Positions 1 through 8,057 of a stretch of DNA of 64,000 nt are shown here, one piece after another (position 1 is the stretch's first letter; the number at the start of each line of letters is the position of its first letter). Below the pieces are notes generated by a model. The model was given only the letters and a program-made list of their open reading frames with translations. It was not told the DNA's origin and ran no database searches. The DNA is from Paracoccaceae bacterium. Its GTDB lineage: Bacteria; Pseudomonadota; Alphaproteobacteria; Rhodobacterales; Rhodobacteraceae. The DNA lies in NCBI GenBank assembly GCA_013214575.1, contig JABSSD010000071.1:54274-118273 (forward strand), given 5' to 3'. A program made the translations under genes and the position numbers.

Positions 1-1622
1 GATTGATTTGGTTTGGCGGGGGTTAGTTTCGACAGCAATCCGTAAGTCGAGCCGTCTTTGCTGTCTGCGGGCGCACCTTCGACCATTGGCAGCAGCGCAA
101 CGGCGAGCTCTTTGCCCAGTTCGACGCCCCATTGATCAAATGGGTTGAGCCCCCAGATCATGCCTTCGGTGAACACGCGGTGCTCATACAGGGCGATGAT
201 CTGGCCCAGCACAAACGGGGTCAGCTTGGGGTAGGCGATGGTGACCGACGGGCGGTCGCCGGGAAAGCTGAGATGCGCCGCCATGCGGTCCTGTTCGGCA
301 CCGTCAAGGCCACGGGCGGCGGCGACATCGCGGGCCTCGGCCAGGGATCGGCCGCGCATCAGCGCCTCGGATTGGGCCAGGCAATTGGCCTTTAGCAGGT
401 TGTGGTGATGTTGCAGATCGGGCTCGTGCGCCTCGGCGGCAATCAGGAACTCGGCCGGGACAACTGCGGTGCCCTGATGCAGCAGCTGGTAAAATGCGTG
501 CTGGCCATTGGTGCCGGGCTCGCCCCAGACCACCGGTCCCGAGGCGCGGGGCAGCGGGCTGCCGTCCTGTGCGACCCGCTTGCCGTTGCTCTCCATATCC
601 AGCTGTTGCAGATAGGCGGGCAGGCGTTGCAGGTGCTGGTCATAGGGCAGGATGGCGCGACTGCCGTAGCCACAGATGTTATTGTGCCAAATGCCGACAA
701 GCCCCAGCAGAACCGGCAGGTTCTGGTGCAGCGGGGCGTTTTGGAAATGGCCATCCATGGCATCGGCGCCGCGCAGGAAGTGTTGGAAATTCTCAGAGCC
801 GATGGCCAGCAGAATGGGCAGACCAACCGGCCCCCACAGGGAATATCGCCCGCCAACCCAGTTCTCAAATCCAAACACCCGTTCGGGAGCAATCCCCAGC
901 GCGGCGGTCTTATCCTGCGCGGTGGACACCGCCGCCAGATGATCGCCAGCCCGGTCCCCCAGGGCTGCCCGCAACCAGACCAGCGCAGTTTCGGCATTGG
1001 TCATGGTCTCAATGGTGGTGAAGGTCTTGGAGGCAATGATCACCAGGGTCCGCTGTGGATCCAACCCTTTAAGGGTGTCCTGGATATGGGCGCCATCAAT
1101 GTTAGAGACAAAATGGCAGCGCGGCCCATCGTGATAGGGCGCCAAGGCCAGCGTCGCCATCGCCGGACCAAGATCAGAGCCGCCAATGCCGATGTTGATG
1201 ACATCGGTGAAACGCCCGCCATCAACCGCTGCGAAGTCTCCGCTGCGAACGGCTTCGGCAAAATGCTGCATCTGCTGCCTTATGGCGCGGATTTCTGGCA
1301 GCACGTCGGCTCCGTCAACTTGAATGGCGGTGTCTGCCTGCGCCCGTAGCGCGGTGTGCAGCACCGCGCGGCCCTCGGTTGTGTTGATCGTATCGCCGCG
1401 AAACATCGCGGCGATCTTGGCGTTCAGATCCTCGGCTTGGGCAAGTTGAACCAGAAGGTCCATCGCCGTTGCATCCAAGCTGGTCTTGGAAAAATCGAGC
1501 AGCAACCCGTCCGTCTCAGCCGAATAGCTGCCGAAGCGGGAGGTGTCTTTGAACCGCGACAGGATCGGAGTGTCAGCCGTTTGGCTGCGATGGGTTTCCA
1601 GTTGCTGCCAAATATCGCTCAT
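1..1622 (-). CDS. pgi: Glucose-6-phosphate isomerase, C-terminus cut by window edge
   Basis: Interconverts glucose-6-P and fructose-6-P in the cytoplasm, linking the amino-sugar catabolism encoded next door to the Entner-Doudoroff or gluconeogenic route. An open frame of 540 codons runs from ATG at 1622 to the left edge without a stop, so probably only a few residues are missing (family length about 535-550). Both family signatures are visible: VGGRYSLWGPVGLP and NPFDQWGVELGKELA, the latter with the conserved glutamine, glutamate and lysine. The N-terminus reads MSDIWQQLETHRSQT. It is transcribed leftward, alone in this window, from a promoter region holding a LacI-type palindrome at 1679-1690. 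Identification is secure; the gene end lies outside the window. Confidence 0.96.
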   Translation of the reverse strand, partial: MSDIWQQLETHRSQTADTPILSRFKDTSRFGSYSAETDGLLLDFSKTSLDATAMDLLVQLAQAEDLNAKIAAMFRGDTINTTEGRAVLHTALRAQADTAIQVDGADVLPEIRAIRQQMQHFAEAVRSGDFAAVDGGRFTDVINIGIGGSDLGPAMATLALAPYHDGPRCHFVSNIDGAHIQDTLKGLDPQRTLVIIASKTFTTIETMTNAETALVWLRAALGDRAGDHLAAVSTAQDKTAALGIAPERVFGFENWVGGRYSLWGPVGLPILLAIGSENFQHFLRGADAMDGHFQNAPLHQNLPVLLGLVGIWHNNICGYGSRAILPYDQHLQRLPAYLQQLDMESNGKRVAQDGSPLPRASGPVVWGEPGTNGQHAFYQLLHQGTAVVPAEFLIAAEAHEPDLQHHHNLLKANCLAQSEALMRGRSLAEARDVAAARGLDGAEQDRMAAHLSFPGDRPSVTIAYPKLTPFVLGQIIALYEHRVFTEGMIWGLNPFDQWGVELGKELAVALLPMVEGAPADSKDGSTYGLLSKLTPAKPNQ

Positions 1623-1678
1623 AGTTTTACCCTTCATGCTGTTCGGCAGCCCGCCTGAGGCCCATTTAAGCTTAAGAG

Positions 1679-1690
1679 GTTAGCGCTAAC
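1679..1690. promoter_or_regulatory. LacI-type palindromic operator upstream of pgi
   Basis: GTTAGCGCTAAC is a perfect 12-bp palindrome with the central CG typical of LacI-family operators, 57 bp upstream of the pgi ATG. A half site, GCTAAC, follows at 1697-1702. A one-base variant, GTTATCGCTAAC, lies upstream of gap at 31292-31303. The rest of 1623-1831 shows no gene. Binding by a CceR-like central-carbon regulator is inferred. Confidence 0.6.
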
Positions 1691-1831
1691 GTGCCCGCTA
1701 ACGTCATGCTAATGGACCCATTGCTATCCAGAGTAAACAGTTTGATGCTGTTTCATTATACAGAGGGTGGAAATGCAGGTTATTTGCGCGAAGACTGCCG
1801 TTCTGGGCTTGGTCAGACCCCGGTTGCGGCA

Positions 1832-2827
1832 TTATACACGCTGCCCCTCAGAATCAAAAGCCAGACACTTCGAATCATCAAAGTCGATGGCAATCTGATC
1901 GCCGATTGCAATATCGTATTGCCCAAATTGCCGCGAGGTGAACGACAATCCGTCGCTCAGATCAATCAGGATATTAGTGTCTCCGCCCAGCTTTTCGACG
2001 TGAACCACTGTGCCCGGAAGACGGCCATTTTTGGTGATCCTTGCATATTCGGGGCGAATGCCGATCTGGGTGCCGACCGGGCCGCCCAGCTGTTCGGCGG
2101 GAACAAAGTTCATCGACGGCGAGCCGATGAACTCGGCGACAAAGCGGTTGGCTGGGTTGTTGTAGATCTCCATCGGCGAGCCGACCTGTTCCACCTTTCC
2201 GTCCCGCAGCACCACGATCTTGTCAGCCAATGTCATCGCCTCGACCTGATCATGGGTGACGTAGATCATACAGGTGCCAAGCTGGCGGTGCAGCCGGGCG
2301 ATCTCTAGCCGGGTGTTCATGCGCAGGGCGGCATCCAGGTTCGACAGGGGTTCGTCGAACAGGAACAGGTCCGGCTCGCGCACCACCGCCCGGCCAATAG
2401 CGACCCGCTGACGCTGACCGCCCGATAGCTCCGAAGGGCGCCGGTCCAGGTAGTCGCCCATCGACAGCATCCGGCTGGCCTCAGCGACCCGCTCGGCAAT
2501 CTTGTCCTTGGGCATACGCGCCTGTTTCAGCGCCAGCGCCATGTTGTCGCGAACCGTCAGATGCGGGTAGAGCGCATAAGACTGGAACACCATGGCGATG
2601 CCACGTTTGGCCGGGGGCACGTCGTTGACCAGGTTGCCACTGATCTCGACCTCGCCCGAACTGGCTTCCTCCAGCCCGGAAATCACCCGCAACAGGGTCG
2701 ATTTACCGCAGCCCGAGGGGCCGACAAAGACCACAAATTCCCCCTCCCCAACTGTCAGGTTGATGTCTTTCAGCACCTCGACCTGGCCAAAGGACTTGCA
2801 GACATTGCTAAGTTTGAGAGCGGTCAT
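1832..2827 (-). CDS. Sugar ABC transporter ATP-binding protein (UgpC/MsmK type)
   Basis: Energises uptake by the two permeases at 3855-5620. The 331-residue protein has Walker [11 protein letters not shown]-loop FQSYALYP, signature LSGGQRQR, Walker B DLFLFDEP and H-loop THDQ. A C-terminal MalK-like regulatory OB region contains GIRPE. This is the usual architecture of CUT1-family ATPases. It is the last gene of the leftward operon starting with murQ, 2 bp after the oxidoreductase gene. Substrate is not readable from an ATPase; operon partners point to a cell-wall amino sugar. The start is the ATG after a short spacer. Confidence 0.93.
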   Translation of the reverse strand: MTALKLSNVCKSFGQVEVLKDINLTVGEGEFVVFVGPSGCGKSTLLRVISGLEEASSGEVEISGNLVNDVPPAKRGIAMVFQSYALYPHLTVRDNMALALKQARMPKDKIAERVAEASRMLSMGDYLDRRPSELSGGQRQRVAIGRAVVREPDLFLFDEPLSNLDAALRMNTRLEIARLHRQLGTCMIYVTHDQVEAMTLADKIVVLRDGKVEQVGSPMEIYNNPANRFVAEFIGSPSMNFVPAEQLGGPVGTQIGIRPEYARITKNGRLPGTVVHVEKLGGDTNILIDLSDGLSFTSRQFGQYDIAIGDQIAIDFDDSKCLAFDSEGQRV

Positions 2828-2829
2828 GA

Positions 2830-3858
2830 TCAGGATCCAGTCAGGTCAACGGGGCGGCCGGAGCGAATGCTCTGGTCGGCAGCCAAACAGATTTGCAGCG
2901 ACGACACCGCGTCATTCATATGGCGGGTCAGATCGATGTCCTCGACAATGGCGCGCAGCACATAGGCCTGCTCGGCGTCGCAGAGCTGCTGGTGGCCCGG
3001 CTCATCCGGCAGCTCGATCAGCTGATCCCCCGCAGGCCGGTGCACCAGCAGCGCGCCAACGGCGGTGTGACCGTCCACATCATCAGACCCGGTCTTGTCT
3101 TTTTCGGTGATCGACACCGAACCATTGGGTGAGATCACGTCTTTTACAAAAAACGCAGTTTCCGACATCATCGGCCCCCAGCCGGCCTCGTACCAGGCCA
3201 GTGAGCCATCGTCGAACACCACCTGAAACTGGCCATAGTTATACATGTCCTCGGCGATCTCATCCGACAGCCGCAACCCCATGCCGTTGACCCGCAGCGG
3301 CTTGGCATCGGTGATCTGGCACATCACATCGACGTAATGCACCCCGCAATCGACGATCGGAGAGGTGGTCTGCATCAGCGCCTTGTGGGTCTCCCAGGTG
3401 GCGCCGCTGGATTGCTGGTTCAGGTTCATCCGAAATACAAAAGGCCCGCCCAGACCGCGCGCCTCTTCGATCAATCGCATCCACGAGGGATGGTGGCGCA
3501 GGATATATCCAACCACCAGTTTGCGGTTCAGCTCAGTGGCTTTGGCCGTCACCCGTTGGGCATCGCTGAGCGTTGTGGCCAGAGGTTTTTCGACAAAAAC
3601 ATCCGCACCGGCCTCCATCGCCGCGATGGCGTAATCGGCGTGGCTGTCGGAATATGTGGCGATAACCACAAGGTCAGGTTTGACCTTGGTCAGGGCAGTT
3701 TGGAAATCGCTGAACAGCGGATAGCCCTGTAGGTCAGGGTGGCTGAGCTTGCCAGATCGGTTGACCAGTCCGACAATCTGCGCCTCGGGGTGGTGGTGGT
3801 GGGCCAGTGCATGGGACAGCCCCATATTGCCAAGGCCAGCGATTAAAACACGGATCAT
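2830..3858 (-). CDS. Gfo/Idh/MocA family oxidoreductase
   Basis: Putative NAD(P)-dependent sugar dehydrogenase, 342 residues. The N-terminal Rossmann fold begins MIRVLIAGLGNMGLSHA; the EKP motif (VFVEKPLATT) near residue 95 carries the family's conserved lysine, and GVHYVDVM carries the catalytic-region histidine. The ATG at 3858 overlaps the stop of the upstream permease (ATGA). A longer reading frame extends upstream but lies inside the permease gene and lacks family similarity, so it was discarded. Its operon links it to murQ and a sugar importer; the substrate could be a cell-wall sugar or 1,6-anhydro sugar, but nothing in the sequence fixes this. Confidence 0.88.
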   Translation of the reverse strand: MIRVLIAGLGNMGLSHALAHHHHPEAQIVGLVNRSGKLSHPDLQGYPLFSDFQTALTKVKPDLVVIATYSDSHADYAIAAMEAGADVFVEKPLATTLSDAQRVTAKATELNRKLVVGYILRHHPSWMRLIEEARGLGGPFVFRMNLNQQSSGATWETHKALMQTTSPIVDCGVHYVDVMCQITDAKPLRVNGMGLRLSDEIAEDMYNYGQFQVVFDDGSLAWYEAGWGPMMSETAFFVKDVISPNGSVSITEKDKTGSDDVDGHTAVGALLVHRPAGDQLIELPDEPGHQQLCDAEQAYVLRAIVEDIDLTRHMNDAVSSLQICLAADQSIRSGRPVDLTGS

Positions 3859-4694
3859 TTCACAGCTCCTGATGTGATGCCCCGGATCAGCTGGCGTGAG
3901 AAGATCACATAGAGGATCATCACCGGCAGGATCGCCATCGACAGGGCCGACAGAACGGCGTTCCAGTCGGTGACAAACTGGCCAATGAACACCTGGCTGC
4001 CCAGGGTCAGGGTCTTGGTTTCCTCGGCCGGGGCCAGGATCAGCGGGAACCACAGATCATTCCAGATCGGGATCATGTTGAACACCGCCACAGTGGCCAT
4101 CGCCGGGCGCACCAGTGGCAGCACCAGCCTGAAAAAGATGGTGTACTCCGACAATCCGTCAATGCGGCCGGCGTTTTTCAGGTCATCCGAGACTTGGCGC
4201 ATGAACTCGGACAGGATGAACACCGCCAGCGGCAGCCCCTGCGCGGTATAGACTAGGATCAGCGCCCACAGCGTGTTGACCAGCCCGCTGGCGACCATCA
4301 TTTCAAGAATGGCAACGGTGCCGATGCGGATCGGGATCATGATCCCCAGCGCCAGATACAGCCCCAGCAGCAAATTGCCCTTGAACCGGTACTCGGCCAG
4401 CGCAAAGGCGGCCATGGCGCCAAACAGCAGCACGAAGAACAGAGTGGCGACGGTAACAATCATCGAGTTCTGGAAGTAGAGGAAGAAATCCCCCTGCTTC
4501 ATCACCGTCTGATAGCCGATCAGGGTGAAGGTATCGCCATCGGGCAGCGCCAATGGGTCTCGGAAGATTGCTTTGCGGGACTTGAAGCTGTTGATCAGGA
4601 TCACAAATACCGGGAACAGCGCAATGGCGGTATAGGTCAGCAGCGCGACATGCACGGCAATGCTGTTGAACGGGTTGGCACGGGCATTGGACAT
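3855..4694 (-). CDS. Sugar ABC transporter permease (MalG/UgpE type)
   Basis: Inner-membrane permease subunit of a CUT1 carbohydrate importer, 279 residues with about six hydrophobic segments. The ATPase-contacting EAA loop is at about residues 171-190 (DLKNAGRIDGLSEYTIFFRL), with asparagine in place of the usual glutamate of EAA. It is the partner of the permease at 4706-5620, 11 bp upstream, and shares a 4-bp overlap with the oxidoreductase gene. Substrate probably a GlcNAc/MurNAc-type sugar by operon context. Confidence 0.93.
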   Translation of the reverse strand: MSNARANPFNSIAVHVALLTYTAIALFPVFVILINSFKSRKAIFRDPLALPDGDTFTLIGYQTVMKQGDFFLYFQNSMIVTVATLFFVLLFGAMAAFALAEYRFKGNLLLGLYLALGIMIPIRIGTVAILEMMVASGLVNTLWALILVYTAQGLPLAVFILSEFMRQVSDDLKNAGRIDGLSEYTIFFRLVLPLVRPAMATVAVFNMIPIWNDLWFPLILAPAEETKTLTLGSQVFIGQFVTDWNAVLSALSMAILPVMILYVIFSRQLIRGITSGAVK

Positions 4695-4705
4695 CCTTGG
4701 CCTCC

Positions 4706-5620
4706 TTAAAACTGATAGCGGCGTAGCCGGGTCTGAATGCCAAACAGGTAGATGCAGACGCCGATCAAGATGATGCCAAACATGCCGCTGGCGATGGCAG
4801 AGCCCATATGCGGATCTCCGAGTTGCAGCTGAAAGCCAAAGAAGGTGCGATACATGAAGGTACCCAGAATGTCGGTCGAGTAGGCCGGCCCTGCCAGCGC
4901 ACCCTGGGTGGTGTAGATCAGATCAAAGGCATTGAAGTTGCCGACAAAGGTCAGGATTGAGATAATGCCGATCGACGGCAGGATCAGTGGCAGTTTGATC
5001 TTCCAGAAGGCCGAGAACCCGGTGATGCCATCGACTTCGCCGGCCTCCAGCACCTCTTCGGGGATCGACAGCAGCGCGGCATAGATCAGCATCATCGGGA
5101 TGCCGACAAACTGCCAGACCGAGATCAGCGCCAGGGTGGTCAGCGCGTATTCTTCTTTGCCCAGATAGGGCGCATAAAGCCATCCCAGTCCCACTGCTTT
5201 CAGCATGTCTGGGGTGATGCCCCAGATCGGTGACAGGATCAGTTTCCAGGCAAAGCCGACGATCACAAAGGACAGGATGGTGGGCACAAAAATGGCGGTG
5301 CGATACAGCGCGGCAAAGCGCAGGCGCGGATGGCTGAGGATGGCGGCAAGGGCAATGCCAATCGGGTGCTGTACGATCATATGGATGAAGAAGAACCACA
5401 TATTGTTGCCCAGGGCATTCCAGAACTGCCCCGACCAATGGGCATTGCCAAACAGGGTGCGAAAGTTATCCAGCCCGACAAAGTGGCGCACCTGATCGGT
5501 TTCAGTGTAGAGGGCCAGCCGCAATGTATTGAACAGCGGGAAGATCATGATGGCGGTATAGACCAGCAGGGCAGGCGCCAAGAATACAACGACGTGCCAT
5601 TTGATGCCTGATTTCTTCAT
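4706..5620 (-). CDS. Sugar ABC transporter permease (MalF/UgpA type)
   Basis: First membrane subunit of the importer, 304 residues. It has an N-terminal transmembrane helix, a periplasmic loop (QVRHFVGLDNFRTLFGN) typical of UgpA-like permeases, and the EAA loop EAGEVDGITGFSAFWKIKLP from about residue 192. It forms a dimer with the protein from 3855-4694 and is fed by the binding protein at 5687-6937. An intercistronic hairpin at 5642-5668 precedes it. Confidence 0.93.
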   Translation of the reverse strand: MKKSGIKWHVVVFLAPALLVYTAIMIFPLFNTLRLALYTETDQVRHFVGLDNFRTLFGNAHWSGQFWNALGNNMWFFFIHMIVQHPIGIALAAILSHPRLRFAALYRTAIFVPTILSFVIVGFAWKLILSPIWGITPDMLKAVGLGWLYAPYLGKEEYALTTLALISVWQFVGIPMMLIYAALLSIPEEVLEAGEVDGITGFSAFWKIKLPLILPSIGIISILTFVGNFNAFDLIYTTQGALAGPAYSTDILGTFMYRTFFGFQLQLGDPHMGSAIASGMFGIILIGVCIYLFGIQTRLRRYQF

Positions 5621-5641
5621 GCCTGCCTCTTCTTATTGAAT

Positions 5642-5668
5642 GTTCCGGGCCAACAGAGGGCCCGGAAC
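5642..5668 (-). promoter_or_regulatory. Intercistronic stem-loop after binding-protein gene
   Basis: Perfect 10-bp stem (GTTCCGGGCC and its complement) with a 7-nt loop and no T-tract. It lies between the binding-protein stop and the permease start. Such hairpins typically protect the upstream mRNA segment and raise binding-protein yield. Confidence 0.7.
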
Positions 5669-5686
5669 TTTGATACGTGAGTGCTG

Positions 5687-6937
5687 TTACTTCTGTGGCG
5701 CGTACCAGCTGGCCAGACCGTCCTGCAGCTCCATGCCGAGATCAGCGGCTGATTTGCTGCCTTTGATCGCCGCCACGGATGCGCCCCAGGTCTCGTTTTC
5801 GAGGTTTGGAGTGCCGCGTGACAGAACCTGATAGGTCGAGCGGATGGTGGATTCACATTCGCCACGCCAGCTGACGAATTCCTGTGCCAGCGGATCTTCC
5901 ATCGCCACCTCGTGGTTGGACAGCGAGAAGAAGCCCGGCAGCGCGTTGGCGTAGATCGAGGCGAACTCGGATGTGCCCATCCAGTTGAGGAAGGTCTTGG
6001 CCGCCTCGGCATTGGGGGATGCCGCATTCAGGCCCAATGCGATGTCGGTGTGATCCGAGATATAGCAGGTGTCACCGGCGTTCATCACTGGCGGCTTGAA
6101 CGCCCCCATGGCGAAATCGACCTGCGCGTTAAAGCCGGTGATCTCCCAGCTGCCAGCCGGATAGATCGCGGCGCGACCTAAGGTAAAGATGTTCTGGCTG
6201 TCAGGGTAGGTCTGGGCCTCATAGCCGTCGCCCAGATATTCACCCCATTTGGCCAGCGTCTCATAGGGGGCAACCCACTGCGGATCGGTCAGCTTTTGAT
6301 CACCGGCGATCAGCGCCAGGCGGCCTTCTTCACCCTTCCAGTAGTTGGGGCCAATGTTGTTATAACCCATGGTGGCGGCTTCCCACTGGTCGTTGGTGCC
6401 CATCGCCATCGGGATATAGTTGCCGTCGGCCTTGATGGTCTCTAGTGCGGCAAAGAACTCGGCTTCGGTTTCCGGAACCTCAAGGCCCAACTCGGCAAAA
6501 GCATCCTTGTTGTAGATAAAGCCGTGGATCACCGAGGCCATCGGCATACAGAACGAAGCGGTCGCATCGTCGGTCTGCCAGGCTGATTTGGCAACACCGG
6601 AGAAGTTCGACATGCCGTCCAGATCGGACAGATCAGTAAGGTGGCCGGCGTCATACAGCGCCAGTGAGGCATCAAAGGGACGGCAGGTGATCAGATCGCC
6701 GGCGCTGCCCGCATCCAGTTTAGAGTTCAGCACAGCGTTATATTCTGCCGGGGCCGAGGGGGTGAATTTGACTTTGATATCGGGGTTGGCGGCCTCGAAC
6801 GCTGGAATGATCTTGTCTTGCCACAGGATCAGGTCGTCATTGCGCCAGCTCTCAATCGTGAGCGTGACTTCGGCAGCAGCAGCGCCGCCCAAAATGGTCG
6901 AGCCTAGAAGCGCCAGGCTGAGTAGTTTCCGGTTCAT
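5687..6937 (-). CDS. Extracellular sugar-binding protein of ABC importer
   Basis: Periplasmic solute-binding protein (family 1, MalE-like), 416 residues. The start MNRKLLSLALLGSTILGG is a Sec signal peptide with cleavage after about AAAAE. Upstream AGGGAG is 8 bases before the ATG at 6937; a longer frame to 7027 has no such site and adds non-signal residues. The mature region has typical features, including EVTLTIESWRND, IPAFEAANPDIKVKF and PSAPAEYNAVL. The operon (murQ directly upstream) suggests it captures MurNAc, GlcNAc or small muropeptide sugars; the exact ligand is unknown. Confidence 0.92.
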   Translation of the reverse strand: MNRKLLSLALLGSTILGGAAAAEVTLTIESWRNDDLILWQDKIIPAFEAANPDIKVKFTPSAPAEYNAVLNSKLDAGSAGDLITCRPFDASLALYDAGHLTDLSDLDGMSNFSGVAKSAWQTDDATASFCMPMASVIHGFIYNKDAFAELGLEVPETEAEFFAALETIKADGNYIPMAMGTNDQWEAATMGYNNIGPNYWKGEEGRLALIAGDQKLTDPQWVAPYETLAKWGEYLGDGYEAQTYPDSQNIFTLGRAAIYPAGSWEITGFNAQVDFAMGAFKPPVMNAGDTCYISDHTDIALGLNAASPNAEAAKTFLNWMGTSEFASIYANALPGFFSLSNHEVAMEDPLAQEFVSWRGECESTIRSTYQVLSRGTPNLENETWGASVAAIKGSKSAADLGMELQDGLASWYAPQK

Positions 6938-6980
6938 GTCTTTCTCCCTTAATATTCGTTTTTTGGCTTTATGGCCGTTT

Positions 6981-7874
6981 TTATAGGTGCCGCATGGCGG
7001 CACGCAGGTCTCCGTTGCTCTGCTCAATCAGTTTATTTGCGTGTTGAATGGATGTGGCGCCGGCTGCCAGCAGGGTGGCGGCTTTGACCGCCCCATCTGC
7101 CTGGCGCAGAAAGTCCCGGGCCGCGATGTCTGAAACGCCGGTAATCTGGGTAACAATTCCAAGCGCCCGCGCCCGTAGTTTTTCGTTGTCGGCCACCAGA
7201 TTGACCATCATGCCATCGAACACATGGCCCAGGCGGATGCCGGTCAGGGTCGATATCATGTTCAGGGCGACCTTTTGTGCGGTGGCTGCCCCCAGTCGGG
7301 TTGAGCCGGCAATCAATTCCGGCGGGGTGTTCAGGTGAATGGCGACATCGGCCAGGGCAAACAGCGGCGCACCAGCGTTGTTGGCGATGGATATAATGGC
7401 GGCGCCGCGATCACGTGCCACTTGCGCAAAGCGCAGAGGGTAGGGGGTGGAGCCGCTGGCGGAAATGGCAATGACCACGTCCTGCGGCTGCACGGCTTCT
7501 GCGGCAGCCAGTGCGGCGACACCATCATCTTCGGTATGTCCCGGCATGTCGCCATTCATTGGCACGCCGCCAGCCATATGGATCATGATGCGATCCGCCG
7601 TCAAACCAAAGGTGCCGGGAATTTCAGCGCCATCGGCCAATCCCATCAGGGCGGAGGAACCGGCCGCGACATAGTGGATGCGGCCCCCCTTGCGAATGGA
7701 GCTGACCAGCAGTTCACTGGCACTGGCGATCTCGGGGAGGGCGCTGGTCATGGCCCCAAGTGCCGCCTGCTGGGCGCGCAGCAGTTGTGACAGAATTTCA
7801 GCATCCGCACGCAGATCCAGCCCGGCAGCGTCACCGTGCAGTGTCTCTGTTTGCGGCGATGCTGTCGCAGTCAT
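6981..7874 (-). CDS. murQ: N-acetylmuramic acid 6-phosphate etherase
   Basis: Cleaves the D-lactyl ether of MurNAc-6-P to give GlcNAc-6-P and D-lactate, in the cytoplasm. The 297-residue protein is a single SIS domain. Glu84 in DGAEIPGTFG and Glu115 in HTEDDG align with the two catalytic glutamates known in E. coli MurQ (83 and 114). STRLGAATAQKVALNMIST and LVADNEKLRARA match conserved family blocks. ATG at 7874 follows a strong GGAGGGAG site; an in-frame extension to 7934 runs into the operator and was rejected. It is the first gene of the leftward operon, divergent from the kinase gene. Confidence 0.9.
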   Translation of the reverse strand: MTATASPQTETLHGDAAGLDLRADAEILSQLLRAQQAALGAMTSALPEIASASELLVSSIRKGGRIHYVAAGSSALMGLADGAEIPGTFGLTADRIMIHMAGGVPMNGDMPGHTEDDGVAALAAAEAVQPQDVVIAISASGSTPYPLRFAQVARDRGAAIISIANNAGAPLFALADVAIHLNTPPELIAGSTRLGAATAQKVALNMISTLTGIRLGHVFDGMMVNLVADNEKLRARALGIVTQITGVSDIAARDFLRQADGAVKAATLLAAGATSIQHANKLIEQSNGDLRAAMRHL

Positions 7875-7903
7875 GTGATTCTCCCTCCCAGGTTGGATAT
7901 AAT

Positions 7904-7924
7904 AAATACCTATACAATACCTTT
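7904..7924. promoter_or_regulatory. Left copy of 21-bp inverted repeat, murQ-side operator
   Basis: The sequence at 7904-7924 is the exact reverse complement of 8036-8056. Each copy contains two AATACC blocks five bases apart. This copy ends 30 bp upstream of the murQ ATG, overlapping the likely core promoter. The GntR regulator at 8945-9703 is the obvious candidate ligand-responsive repressor. Confidence 0.7.
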
Positions 7925-8035
7925 TGTCCACCATTTATTCGCCACCACCAGTTTCTGGCCTGATCCGGGTGAAATTTGGCTTCGTTTCGGCGATAATGGA
8001 GGGATTGGCCTTGGAGTGGCTCTTTTATTTCGCTC

Positions 8036-8056
8036 AAAGGTATTGTATAGGTATTT
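8036..8056. promoter_or_regulatory. Right copy of 21-bp inverted repeat, kinase-side operator
   Basis: Exact reverse complement of 7904-7924, ending one base before the presumed ATG (8058) of the kinase gene. Its position suggests the site covers the promoter or start region, so a bound repressor would block the rightward operon directly. No ribosome-binding site lies between it and the ATG. Confidence 0.7.
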
Positions 8057-8057
8057 T

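Noticed and set aside
402..1349. Long plus-strand reading frame of 315 codons opposite pgi
   Set aside because: Shadow of the pgi gene on the other strand; composition lacks protein-like structure and no family match.
2830..4053. Longer oxidoreductase start inside the permease gene
   Set aside because: The extra 65 residues are proline/glycine/arginine-rich frame-shadow sequence; ATG 3858 with ATGA overlap gives a normal Rossmann N-terminus.
5687..7027. Longer start for the first sugar-binding protein
   Set aside because: The extension precedes a perfect signal peptide and a strong ribosome-binding site at ATG 6937.
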